Positions 15,001 to 30,000 of a stretch of 64,000 bases of DNA are shown in pieces (positions within the stretch are counted from its first letter, which is position 1; every line of letters begins with the position of its first letter). Location of the stretch: contig JAKMXF010000333.1 of NCBI GenBank assembly GCA_024704765.1, forward strand, positions 237,266 to 301,265. Reading direction: 5' to 3'. The notes under the pieces were generated by a model. It was not told the origin of the DNA, searched no databases, and worked only from the letters and a program-made list of their open reading frames with translations. Origin of the DNA: Oopsacas minuta. Its lineage: Eukaryota > Porifera > Hexactinellida > Lyssacinosida > Leucopsacidae. A program made the translations under genes and the position numbers.

Positions 15001-18000
15001 TACTAATATCGGCACTAGCAGAGCAAACTCTTTTATCCAATTTGAGGCCTCTGTATTCAGGGATACTAATGGAAATAATGCTACTGTTTCTACTGGTATA
15101 CTACAAGTTGTAACCTTTACACAAGATCTTATCCCTCCTAATTTTGAGAGTTTTACACTTGATATGAACTTGGGTACGATGCTTTTACGATTTGATGATG
15201 TTGTAGACACTACAACGCTCAACGCAGATGAGATAACTATCCACAGTTTTGACTTTGTTAGTTCTACTGAGCAATTCTACAAACTCACTCGTGGATCTAC
15301 TATTAGCAATAACGGATTCGATGTATTAATAAATATTGATGCTAATGACTTAGATGAGTTGAAAATGAGAAATCAACTGGCAATATCTATTAATTCTACA
15401 TTTATAACATTAACAGCTAATGCTATCACTGATACCGGAGGTTTTGGCATCCGAGCAGTAAACGTTCCTGTTCAAGTCGAATCCTTCATTGAGGACTCTA
15501 CTAGACCTTATTTGATAGCTTTTGCATTTGATGGCAATACTGGGGCTCTAACACTATATTTTTCTGAAGCGATGTATATTACTTCACTGAACCCGACTGC
15601 TATAACACTCCTTAACCACATGAATGTTACTCTTGCAAGTCAGGTTTACACTTTAACTGGTGGAATGGCAATCCCTAATGTCACTGCAGTTCAAATCAAT
15701 CTATATCTAAATTTATTCGATTTGCATAACATGTTTGAACTTGGAGACCTGGCTACCAATGCTGGAGATACCTATATTTCATTTCCACAAAACTTGATTA
15801 CCGACATGAACCAGAATTTCATTTTTGGCGTAAATCTATCCAATTCCATGAATTCATCGGGACATACTACTGATATTATGCCCCCTCACCTATTGAATTT
15901 TCAACTTGATTTGAATTATGGTATACTCTTCCTGACTTATAATGAGCCTGTAAATATAACAACAACGATTCCTGATAGATTTACCCTACAAAGTCAAAGG
16001 ACACTTACTTCGGGTGTATCATATTCGCTCACTGGAGGTTTCTCTGAAATATTTGATACAAACATCTTACCTAACACCGGTGTTGTTGATTCTGACGCTA
16101 TAATTCAATTCCATATGTCTGATTATGATTTGAACGAAGTAAAGAAATTGATCAAACTAGCTACTCAGCCAGACAACACTTACCTGATCCTTGAGCTTGG
16201 TTCCATTTTAGATACATCAGGTAATCCAGCTCAAGAAGTGCTAAATGGCTCTGCTTTCAAAACTACTTCTTTTATAGAAGATCGAATTTCTCCTCAACTC
16301 CTCAATTTCTCAATTGATCTTGACCTGGATCTCGTTTCTTTGACTTTTTCAGAAACTGTCAATGTTCAAACTCTAAATTTCTCTTCTCTGACTTTCTTTG
16401 GAAATGCTACAACACTGCAACCCAGTTATACCTTGACAAATGGAAACATTATCACCTCTAATAATGATTTTGTCCTCTCTTTCAATTTCATTAGAGATGA
16501 TATCAATACAATTAAGTTAGATCGTGATCTGTTAACGAATTCTCTGAATACTTTATTGTTAATCACAGCCTACACTATCAGAGATATGAATAATAACACT
16601 GTTATTCCCTTTAATATTTCAAATATTCTCCTAGTAAGTACTTTCCGACAAGATCAAACTTCTCCTAGTCTAGAAAATTACATTTTTGATCTCAATCAAG
16701 GTCTAATTCGTATACTTTTTAGTGAGACTGTTGACACAGAGTCTTTTGAACTAGCGTCTATAATCCTTTCCAATATGCCGAATTCTATTGGTCGATCACT
16801 CGCTCTTTCTGGAGGAAATTTCTCCGAGAATAGTCCTATTGTCAATATTTATCTGACTTTTGACGACGTTAATACGCTTAAGAGACATCTGGACTTGGTT
16901 TCTGATGAGAATTCAACCTATTTATCATTCTCCTCTTTACTCATAATGGACATGAACACTAATCCTGTTGAAGCCATTGATATTTCATCTGCAAAACAGC
17001 CTTTACTTTTTATTCCAGACACTACCAAGCCAGAATTAATTGAATTTAGTCTGGACATGACTGGTTCTATGCGTGAACTTCCATTGCGTCTTTTACTAAC
17101 ATTTTCAGAAACAATCAATTCTACTTCATTCAATCCATTGTCTTTCTCCTTTATTGATAACCCTACTTCCCCAACTCAAATCTCCTCTCTTACCAATGGT
17201 ACAATAATTTCTGTCAGTGATACTGAGTTAGAAATTATCATCCAGAATTCTGACCTTGATCAGATTAAGATGCAGCCACCTCTTTTACTTTTCGCCAACA
17301 CTTCATATTTGTCAATAGTAGAAGGAGGTTTTTATGACAATAGTGGTAATCCTCTGAAAGTTATTCCTTTGAATGATTCTCTTCTTATTACTTCATACCA
17401 AGCTGATCTTTCAACGCCAATACTTTCGAGTTTTGTCCTTGATATGGACACTTCTACTTTAACTCTCACTTGGAGTGAAGTTGTGGTACTCGATACCATT
17501 GATATAACAGGGATCACAATTCAATCCATGCAAAATTTGATTTTATCTAATGGTCACTATTACTCTCTCACCAACGCCAGCTCTTACTATGGACTATTAG
17601 ACAACATATTACACGTCATAATATCTAAATTTGATGAAGATATAATTAAAGCTGATGTGGAACTTGCGAATTCCATTAGTAGTACTTATATATCATTAAC
17701 TCGTGGCGTTATTTTTGATCCAGCCAATAACCCTTCGCAACAAATTGACTCTACGAATGGACTAATTGCTAGTGAATATGAAATTGAACAAATTCGTCCA
17801 ACTCTCATAGCTTGGGACATCCTTTATACTACCAAGATTGTTACTCTCCAATTTTCTGAGACTGTCAATGTCACTTCTTTCATGCCAAATGAGATATCAT
17901 TTCAAAATCGAAGGAACAATCCTTCTCAGGTTTATCAATTAACCGGAGGAGACACTAATTCGAATTTCGGAACTTTGATAGAACTTATATTAACTGACTT

Positions 18001-21000
18001 TGATCTTAACGGTATTAAGGCACTCGAAGATCTGTTAACCAGCGTAAATACCTCTTTTATTATTGTTACAGATGATGTAATCTATGATATGAGTGCTAAT
18101 CCTATAAGACCCATAACAACGGGATCTGCTTTGCAAGTCAGAAATTTTAATAGAGATATTATTAGGCCATTCCTTGTTAGTTCATCTCTTAACCTTACTA
18201 GTCGTTATCTGATTCTTTCATTTGACGAGACTGTAAACCAATCGACACTGCTTCTCAATGACATTGTATTATCTTCTTTTGATGGCATTGAATATTTTGG
18301 TTATTCCATAATATCTTCCAGATGGGACAATCTCTTTTCTCCAACGCTTTCCATAATATTATCTGACTCAGATTTCAATAATATTTCTCTAAATCGTATT
18401 TGTCTCACTGATAATTGTTATATTTCGTTACTCAACGGGACAGTATTGGATATGAGTAACCTAGCTTCAAGGGCAGTCACAAACCGTCGGATCACTAACT
18501 TCTATCCAGATTTTGCTTCACCATCTGTCGTTGTATTTTCTCAGTACGATAGTTCAATTGGTATAATTAGTATTACCTTTGATGAAACAATAGATATTTC
18601 CAGTGTTAGATTAGACCAACTTACTTTAGTTTCATTATTCAAGGATGCAGAGGAATATTACACACTAACGAATGCCAGTTATGTAAATACTACAAACTCT
18701 CTTTTAGTCGACATATTCCTTAGCAGACAGGACTTTTTGGAGATTCAGACTCGCAACTTGTTGTGCTATTCCCAAGCCTCTTGTTATATACTCTTTTCAT
18801 CTTCTTTTGTGAAAGACATCCATGGCAACGAAGTTCTACCTCAGATTGATGGGCAATGGCCTGGGCTAATTGCAAAGAGTTTTATCTCTGATTCTATCCG
18901 TCCACGTCTCATTTTTTATTCTCTGAACATGAATACAGGTGTTTTCTATTTTCAATTCAATGAACCGATCGAGGTATCACGCGCTCAGCCTCAATTTATT
19001 TCAGTACATCCTTCTAATACCTCCTCAGTAAGCTATCTACTCACTGGAGGTTATTTAAATCAGTTGAACAGTGATTTCATCGTTCTCAACTTAACCATAG
19101 ATGACATTCTTTATCTTAAGTCGACAAATTTTGTCAAGTCGAAGAATGACACTTACATCAGTTTCACCTCGAACGCATTCACTGATGCTTCAAAAGGTCT
19201 GAATCCTGTTATTCCAGTTTCTGTCCCTCTACCACCTTTTGAATATATTAGTGATACCAAATCACCAACTGTCAAATCATTTTCTCTTGACTTGAATTCG
19301 GATCGCCTCATTGTGACATTTGATGAACCAATTCTTATATCTTCCCTGAATTTATCTTTCTTTACATTTTATCTTTCAATGAACAACCAATCTATGTCAT
19401 TAGATAGAAGCATTATTATCTCCTACATCCTCCCCGGTTCTATAACTGCCACTATTCAATTATCTCAGAACGAATTAATTTTTCTAAAGACTTCTGAAAC
19501 AATTTCATTGTATCCTGGCTCCTACCTTACTATTTCTCCTTTTTCATTTACTGATACATCAAATAACAAATTTCAAGGGTTGACTTCTAGACTTAACATA
19601 TTTGATCTCATATTAGACACTACTGCTTCAATCCTTGTGACTTTCAGCATAGATATGGACTTTGGTCTTATCAGCTTGACCTTCGATGATGTTATTGATC
19701 CCTCTACATTTGATCCAAATGCGCTTGTCTTGCAAGATGATTTAAGATCGTCTAATCGTGTTGGGTTGAGCAGTTCTAGCAGTACAATCAGCGATGATGG
19801 TTATATTATTGATGTTTTAATATCAAATTTGGATCTTATACTACTGAAAGAAACAAATAATCTAGTCACAAATGTCAATACAAGTTTTATCACATATGCA
19901 GCATTCTTGTTAGACGATACATATGGTGTTGATGTAATCGCAATCACTAATGGTAAATCTATTAAAGCTAGCAATTTCACGCCCGACACCACTCGGCCTG
20001 TTTTTATAGGGTTTGAATTAGATCTTAACTCTGGAAGGATAGTCTTAAATTTCTCCGAACCTGTTAACGCAAGTACATTGATTTCTACGAACATTATTTT
20101 GCTGCCATTTGAATCATCGACAAATCGAAATTTATCTATTACTGGTGGTTACTCTATTCGTTCTATAGATGGACGCTCACTCTCTCTTTATATACCGCAG
20201 AATGATCTAGACTATATTAAACTAGATTTATCTTTCGGTACTGATCCAAATAACACTTATATTATATTTCCAGATTCTACTGTGCTAGATTTGGTAGGGA
20301 ACGCAGTAATTGGAACAAGTAATACCAGGGGGTATATTGCTGACAGAGTTACTGAGGATAGAGTTCTACCAGAATTGATCAGTTTCAGTTTAGACATGAA
20401 CTTCGGACTTCTGAATCTGACTTTTAATGAAGTCGTTAGTGGACCCACTGCGAACCCAAACACCATTACACTACACTCACAATCTAATGGTAGTGATAGT
20501 AATAGTCACAAACTATTTGAGAGCAGAGCTTCAACTTATAATAGCACAATTCTATCAGTTTCTATCTCAGACAATGACCTTAATTCTATCAAACTTGTTA
20601 GAGAGTTAGCCCATGGAAGATCTACTACTTTCATGTCTTTTTCTGAAGACATTGTGTGTGATATGAATGGTAATAAGGCTAGACCTATTGTTTCCTTTAC
20701 TAGCATGATTGTATCCCAGTTTACATCCGATAATACTTTACCACGTCTTATTGCCTTCAGCTTTGATAGGAACATTGGAAATCTTTCACTTACCTTTAGT
20801 GAAGTAGTGGACATCGACACTTTTGATGTGACTTCTTTAACTGCAGTTGATAATACCACCCTTTACTCTCTGCGCCAGCATACCTTTGTTTCTGCTTTTA
20901 TTTCTTTGGTCAGTTACTATCCTGTGTACAATTTGCTTTTAAGCAACGAAGATCAAAATAGTATAAAGAGGCTTAATAACTTTTGGTCTAACGAAAATAC

Positions 21001-24000
21001 TACTTATCTAATCGCAGAAAGTTCTACAGTTAGTGATGTATTCTCTAATCAGTTAGTGTCTATCCAAGATGGGGGTGCTTTAGCTGCTTATCTTGTGCGA
21101 CCTGATAATACTCCTCCAGAGATGGAGAATTTTGAATTAGATATGGATAAAGGCATTCTGACACTTTCTTTTAATGAAGTTATCAGTGCTCTTTCATTAA
21201 TTGCATCACGTATAACACTTCAAGATGGAATTCCGACACGATTCCACAATTACACGCTCACAAATAGTCGAATTGAATCCTCTATAAACAATGAAATTGT
21301 CAACATAAGAATTTCTCGTACAGACCTTGACGGTATTAAAGTTTTATCTAATCTTGCTAATTCAAGATTCACTACGTATATTAGCCTCCAAACTGGTCTA
21401 GTTGGGGACACAAGTTCTAATCAGTTCACTGGTCTACTCATCCCGATAGTAACTTCTAATTTTACTGCAGACACCACACGACCCTCCTTGAATTCTTTTA
21501 ACTTATCACTCACTTCTGAGAGTCTCTCTTTGAGTTTTTCTGAGGCTATAAATAGAAATTCACTTGATGTGAAACAACTCACTATCCAAAGCTCCGCCAG
21601 TTCAGACGCTATCTCTTTCGCTCTTTCTTTGTTTTCCTTTTCAGAAAGCAACAATGACAGTGTAATTGTAATTAACATTGGAATTGGAGACCTAAATATT
21701 ATTAAAGATGAGATATATTTAGCTATCGATAACCTTACAACTTACTTATCCATTACTGAATTATTGGTTACAGATATGGCTGAAAATAGAGTTAATGTGA
21801 TAGTAGAAACTTCAGCTCTACAAGTTTCTTACTTTGAAGAGGATACAATCTCCCCACAACTAACCTCTTTTTCATTGAATATCAATTCAAACGTCATGAA
21901 ATTGTATTTTTCAGAAACAATGCATCCATACAATTTTAATGTGACTGGAATTATATTACAAAATTCTGATCAAGTTCCAGAACAGGAAGTAATGCTTGGA
22001 AATACTTCTAACTTTTACAGAATCATACCCACAGGCTTTAATATATTACTTTCTGAAGAAGATATGAATCTAATCAAATTTAATAGAGAACTGGCTACAA
22101 CACTTAATAACACCTACCTGTCGATTTCTCAATTTACTACATCTGATAGAAATTTGAATCCTGTTGTTATTCTCCCCCAATCCAATGCTCTCAGAGCTGT
22201 TAATCTAACTACTGATACTATTCCTCCTATTCTTAGGGGGTTTCACGTGGATATGAACCAATCATTGATATCATTCACTTTCTCAGAAACAATGAATGTA
22301 TCTAGCATCAATTTGAATGCAACTACACTTAGTCAATCATTAGCTACATCTAGTTTACAGCTAACTGGTGGCATAAGCTTGACAGATGACTCGCCTATTA
22401 TTGTTATTAACTTTTTGAAAAGTGATCTTGATGAGTTGACTCGCATTAATATTTGTATTGATATATCAGAGTGTTATTTATCTTTCACTGAGAGTTTTAT
22501 TTCTGATATGGCTGGTAATATGATAGTACCAATTACAATCGAAAATCAGTTGGCGACAGACTCTTTCATCAAGGATGAAATTCACGCACAGTTGGATGAA
22601 TTTGTCTCCCTAGATTTCAATACCGGACTTATAGTACTTCTCTTTTCTGAAACTATTAATTCTACTACAGTTAATGTAACTGCTCTCTCTCTGAATGACC
22701 TGGCTACCAGCCCAACGAACCGTATTTACCTTACTGGTGGGGCAGTTTTATCAAACGATAGTACTACATTGCGTATTCAACTAAGTAATGAGGATCAAAA
22801 TAGACTGAAGGCTTTATATCCTTCCAGACTCTGTAGCGTTTCACAGAATTGTTTCATCAGGTTGCAAACTAATTTTGTAATGGATATGTTTGGAAATCCT
22901 CTTATTTCTGTTGAAGATACTCCTTTCATTGACTCTAAACATATACCTTTCATGTTGATTAGCGACCAAACATCCCCTGATCTTGTTACATTTGACTTAG
23001 ACTTAGATAATCATATTGTCATACTCTATTTTACTGAGCCAATTGATTATAATACCTTTTCAGCTGTTTCTATAACATTTACGAATGCTCTGAACTCCTC
23101 TGCTACTCATCTTCTTATTGGAAATAATATTCGCCTAACAAACTCATACGAGCTTATTATACAGTTCTCCCTGGATATATTGAATGTTGAATCCTTACAG
23201 GCTAATGAAGCTCTTGCTACAAACAATTTAACAACATATATCGCTTTCACAAGTTCTCTTGTTCAAGATGTTTATGGAAATTTAATCAGACCACGGGTAG
23301 ATAGAATTAATTCAACTCGTGTTTCTAAATATACAAGAGATAGATCTAGACCAACATTGCTCACTTTTATTCAATTTGACTTAAATACAGCCTCGTTGAC
23401 ACTATCTTTCTCTGAGCCCATCAATGTATACTCTATTAACTTTACAGCTCTTACCCTCACAAATGGCAGTTCAGGAGGAAGTTCATTGACTCTTGTGGGA
23501 GGAATTGGCCACTACTTTGATGAAGCAAGACAATCGATTACCTTTACTTTAACACCTGAAGACTTACGCAATATTAAACTAAACGACAATCTGGCAACGA
23601 ATGCTATGAATACATTCATCATTATTACAGAAATGTTTATAACTGATATGGCTGGTAATAGAATACTTGAGTTGAGCTCTCCAATAATGACAGAAGAATA
23701 TTTAACTGATATCACCTCACCAAACTTGATCAGCTTTGACTTTGATTTGAATTTTGGCCTCTTAATTCTAACTTTTGATGATGTGTTACGATTAGGTACA
23801 TTAGATGCGCAGTATTTAGAGCTTCAAAACATGCGCTCTAATCCATCACAGAGTCAGCTACTTAGTACTTCTTCAATGTCTTCTAGTCCTAATGGTTACA
23901 TCGTAAACATTACACTTTCATTCAGAGATATTAATTCTGTTAAAATGCTAGACAACCTTGCCACCTCCAAGCTCAACACGTATTTAGCTATGAGATCTGA

Positions 24001-27000
24001 AACTATATCTGATTCTGCTGGTGTACCAGTTACCGGTATTGTAATTAACGATGCTCAATTGGTTGCAAATTACACTTCTGACCTTACTAGGCCCCAATTA
24101 GGAAACTTCTCTCTTGATATTAATAGTGGAGTACTAATCCTATCTTTCACGGAACCAATTAATGTTAGGAGCTTTGATTTCACTAAAATTACTTTACAAG
24201 ATGATGCAAACATTGTTGATAGTGAAGAATTTATTATGCTCAATGGTGGTTACCCAATTCCCATTGACACTGGAGTGATAATAACTATCGAACTAACATT
24301 TTCGGATTTGAATTCTCTAAAAGAAATGACTCTTTTAAGTACTAGATTGAACAACACATTTATCTCATTTACAGCTGACACAGTGGAAGATATGGCTAAC
24401 TTGAAGATTATTCCTATATCTAACTCCTCTGCTCAACCTGCATACTCTTTCAATACCGATATTATACCTCCTATGCTTGTAAATTATTGTTTGAGTTTAA
24501 ATAGTGGCGTATTACTTATGACATTTTCAGAAACTGTCAACGCTAACTCCCTAGATATGAGTAAGATTATCTTTCAGAATCAACTTCTCCCTACATCTAT
24601 ATACAGATTAACAGGTGGTGATGTATCCACGGATAATAGTACTTATATAACTATCAATCTTTCGACACCAGATCTTAACCAGATAAAGGTCAGGTCTGAC
24701 CTTGCCATATCAACATCAACTACCTTACTTGGTTTTGACCAAGGAATGATATATGATATGAACGACAACCCTATTTCATCTATTGGGGAAGGAGATGCCT
24801 TTAGGGTAAATGCCACTTGTTATGAAGAAGATACTACCGCACCTATATTGATATGTATTGATATCGACATTAGTATCAATGTCTTAACTCTATACTTTGA
24901 TGAAACAGTAAATGTTAGTTCTTTGGAAATTACTGAACTTTCAATTGGAAACCACGAACTAGTTAGCACTGAAACGTATAGATTGAAAGGTGGTAGTATT
25001 CGTAACGATGACAACACAACTGTAATAATCGATTTAGATTTCCCAGACTTCACAAGTATTCAGCAACTTACTAATTTAGCTACAAACAAAGGAAATACAT
25101 TCGTTTTCTTCTCAGAACAGTTAATTCGTGATATGAATTACAATTTAATTTCTCCAGTTTACTCGACATCTGCATTCCCTATTTGTCAACTCTTCAACGA
25201 CACCTCAAACCCTTACTTACTCAATGCTACTTTCGATTTCAATGAGGGTATACTAACATTATCATTTAGTGAAAGTGTCAATGTATCTAGTATACAAGTT
25301 ACGCAATTATATCTACACAGTAGCCAATCCATGCAACCTGAGTACAATGTACTATCTGCTAGCGTTCCTTTGCTAAATGGGCCTGTTGTCAACATCACTC
25401 TCTCGAATGAGGACCTGAACAATTTTAAACAACTCCCTGTGCTATTTGTACCCGACTATTTCTTCCTCAACATTACACCACAGTTGTTATCCGATATGGC
25501 AGGTAATCAAGTTCAATCTTTCGCATATCCTAGAATCTGTAATATTATCGTTCCAGATACTACTGCACCTCAGCTCATATCCTTTAGGCTGGATATGATT
25601 GACACGTTACCTCCTCTACTTTTGGTACTTACGTTCACCGAGACAATTAATGTAAATTCTATTGACGTTACTCAATTCTCTCTTAGAGTAAATAATGTGA
25701 CTTCAGGCTTATTAAATACTTACAATATAACTAATGCAACTATATCCTCTTTGAATTCAACTGATATAACACTATCCATTTCAAACTTTGATTTAGAGAA
25801 TATTCGAGATCAACCACCTCTTGGTCATACTGTTCTTGATTCGTTCCTCTCAGCTTCTTCTTCTTCAGCAAGTGATATGTCAAATAATGAAGTTACATCA
25901 ATTGATAATCCTCCACTAGCTCCGTATTTAAATCTGGCTGACAATATTGAACCACAATTACTTTCATTTCTACTCGACCTTGATAATGCATTGATAGTTT
26001 TGACATTCTCAGAACCAGTTCTATCTTCCACATTTAATCCAACCTATATAACATTCCGTAGTGGGCCTACTTTGGAACGTACCACTCAGTATTTTACCAT
26101 ATCCCCTACTCATTTCACACTTATTGGGACTAATATTATCCAAGTAATATTACCCGTGTCTGACCAAAATGATATTAAACGTAATCACTTGTTAGCTAAT
26201 AGTGTAAACTCTACTTTCATTTCTTTACAATCTGCTGTCGTTAAGGATATTGCTGGCAATGATGCGTTACCAATTTCTCCCAACAATACGCTAATTGTAG
26301 AAGAATTTATCCCAGATAGGACTAGACCTCTGCTAACAGCCTTCAATTTCAATTTTCAGACCTGTTTGATAACTCTTTTCTTCAATGAGGTTATTAATTC
26401 TAGTGCAACTGTTCCAACATTTATCTCATTTGTTAATGTACGTAGCATTGTACCTTCTGAAGTTTACCAGCTTACTGGTGGCTCGTACCCTAATATTTTT
26501 GCAACTTCTTTCGATATCTTAATTACACATTCAGATAAGAATAATATTAAGAAACTAGAAAATCTAGCTACTAATGAAGATGACTTTTACCTTACTTACA
26601 CTGATGATTTAGCTTATGACATGAATTCAAATCGATTGATACCGCGTAGTTCGAGGAACGCTCTCAAAGTTACAAATTTCACTTTTGATCTTATTAAACC
26701 AGTTTTGCTATACTTTACTTTAGACATGGATTTAGGAACACTCGGTCTTTCATTCAATGAGACTGTCAATGTGAATTCTCTTGAAGTAGACATGATTACT
26801 CTGCTCGATTCTAAATTTGACGCGGCTATCCAATCTCACACACTCTCTGATAGCTCAGTGCAAACAATTGATTCAGATTTTGTGAATATCTATCTTAGTG
26901 ATTTTGATTTGAATGAGATAAAACGTAAGCAATTCTGTAGACAATACAATGATTGTTACCTTACATTCTCTGAAGATACTGTTCGGGATCAATTTTCTCT

Positions 27001-30000
27001 TAGTATTGAAGGTATCAGGGAACTTAATAATTCCATTCAAGTGTTTTTTTACACATCTGATACCTCTAGACCTATGCTGTATGAATTCACAAGTTTTGAT
27101 CTTATGGATGGACAATTGACGCTCTCATTTTTTGAAACTGTAAATGTATCTTCTGTAAATTTCCAAGCCATCACCTTACAAGATTTTTCAGAGCCACCCA
27201 TCCAGGTATCTTATACTCTGACTGGTGGATTTACCAATGGTTCTTCGGATACAAAATTCACAATTTACCTGAATGATCAAGATATTATTGCGATAAAATC
27301 TTTGGCTGAGCTTTGTACTCTACGTTCAAACTGTTATGTAACTCTAACCGACAAATTAGTGAACGATATGGTAGGTCTACCTCTCTTACCTGTTGTCAAT
27401 TCGACTAATGGATTTGTAGCTCGATACTTTGGGCATGACTTGACGAAGCCTTTTGTCAAGAGCTTCTCGTTTGACATGGATACTGGCAAATTGTTTATTT
27501 CCTTCAATGAACCTATTGACCGACCAACAGTGAATATTACAGCTATTCGGTTGCAAGGAATTTCTAATATATCAAATTCTATAGAATTATATCACGAAAT
27601 TAGTGCTGAATATGTGCAATCGAACAGTGACTTTACGTTAATTTCCATTACTTTAACTGATGCCAATCTACGAACTCTGAAATCTCGATCCTTTGCAAAG
27701 TCATTTAATACCACCTATTTATCGATAGATAGTAATTCCTTCACTGACACAGCTTACGCACCCAATCAAGTTATACCTATTTCACCATTTAGGGGTCTAT
27801 CCCTCAGTAAAGCGAACTACACCTCCGATACAACTCCTCCTTATCTTGTTTGTTATACTTTAGATATGGATAGTGATCAGATCATACTAACCTTCAATGA
27901 ACCAATAAATATTTCTAGTTTAAATTGTACTTCTATAACTCTATTCAATGCTTCTCATGCAAACAGCACATCTCTGACACTAAGGTCATGTACTATCCTG
28001 CCTGGTACTTATATTTATGAAATTCAAGTCTCTCTCCAACTAAATGAAAAAGATATTGTGATTTTGAAATCTGATCTAAACTTTTTAACTAAGCAGAGTA
28101 ATTCTTACCTTTTGCTGGAGGCTAATGCAATTTTTGATGCTCAGTCAAACCCATCAATGTCAACAACATTTCAACAATCCTGTTTTTTCCAACCTGATAA
28201 CACAAGAGCTTCTCTCCTTTCTTTCTCGATTGATCTTAACGTTGGAATTCTTTACTTAACTTTCAGTGATGTAATATTGGCCAGTTCATTTGATCCCACT
28301 TCTCTAACTTTGCAGAGTTCCAAAACCAGCACTCCTGAATTTACTTTTACCTTAAGTGAAGCAAGTACATCTGAAAGTTCTAATGGGTATATAATACAGA
28401 TCGATATATCTCATTTCGATCTTCTAAATTTAAAGAGTACTCCAATATTGGCAAAGAGTCCATCTACCACATATTTAACCTTTAAGGCTACACTGTTGGA
28501 TGATACAATGTACGTAGATGTGGTACCGATCACTGATGGATCTGCTCTACTTGTATCTGAATACATCCCTGACGAAATTCCTCCGACTTTATTGTTATTT
28601 GATCTCGATCTCAATACTGCTATTTTATCTCTCAGTTTTTCTGATACTTTAAATACCAAATCCTTCAATCCTACCGGAATAACCCTTATCAGTCAATCTA
28701 ATATTCAATTTCATGATAGTACTTATCTGCGACTTACAGGGGGCAGTTTCGTCAGAACTAATAATGGAACAGTCATTTACCTTGAATTGACTGATATAGA
28801 TTTGAATACACTAAAACTTAACATCTATCTGGTTGTAAACAGGGCTACAAGTTATTTGTCTATAGACTTTGATTCTATCACTGATCTTCACAACAATAGT
28901 TTAATTGCTGTACTTAATATTTCAGCTCTTCAGGTTAGTAATTTCTTAGCTGATATTACCAATCCAGAGTTAGTAAGCTATATTTTGGACATGAACAAAG
29001 GAGAAATTTTGCTTACTTTTAATGAAGTAGTGAATGCTTCTTCTCTCAACCCATCAGAACTAACGTTCCAAAATCCTCAAACGGAGATATTTACCCTTTC
29101 AGGTGGATTTCTCAGTACTAATGACAGTACAGTACTAATGGTTCGATTAATTATTGCTGATGTGTATTCACTCAACCGCCTCCGTTCTCTTACAACATCT
29201 CTCAATAATACTTTCCTCTCGCTTACTAATTTAACTGTGATTGATATGAACTTTAATAATATCAACCCTATATATCAATCAAATCCATTACAAGCATCTA
29301 ATTTTACTGCAGATTTTAAATCTCCTTCTTTGCTCAGTTACACATTTGACCTGAATGTTGGTGTAATGATGCTTTATTTTTCAGAGGTAGTTGCTTCTGA
29401 GTTATTTGATCCCTCTCTATTACTTCTGCTCAATACCCCTATCATTTTTGTCTCTAATACTTCCAATCAGACAGCAGATTCTAACATAACACAACAATCG
29501 CCATCTCATCGTAATTTTTCCATAACTTCAGGTAATGTTACCTTGCGAGATGATCTATTAATTGAGTTTGAGTTATCTCTTAGTGATCTTAATGCTATTA
29601 AAGCAATTCCTGATCTTGCCACAAATACGGAGGACACTTACTTAGCTTTCAACAGTTCTTTAGTTTCGGACACTTTTTATAATGAAATACTACCTATCAA
29701 TATTACTAATCCTATTCAAGTTTTTAATTATACCTCTGACGTCACTAGACCTATATTAAATGCTTTTGACTTTGATCTTGATGCTGGAAGTGTTATCATC
29801 CACTTTTCTGAGACGGTTAATTCTTCAACTCTAATCATTCATGAAGTAGTATTACACGGTGGGCGGATGTTGGACTCCTTGAACTTTAGTTTGAACTCTA
29901 GTTCAGTAGTACAAGTCTATTCGCCAGATGTTACAATTCACTTATCCCAAGATGATATTGATAAGATCAAGTCTATTAATCTTCTAGCAGAAGATGAGAA

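Noticed and set aside
14806-15222. Reverse-strand open frames of 60-140 codons throughout the giant gene
   Set aside because: They are antisense shadows of the Ser/Thr/Leu-rich codons of the main frame, show no domain logic of their own and recur at equivalent places in repeat units.
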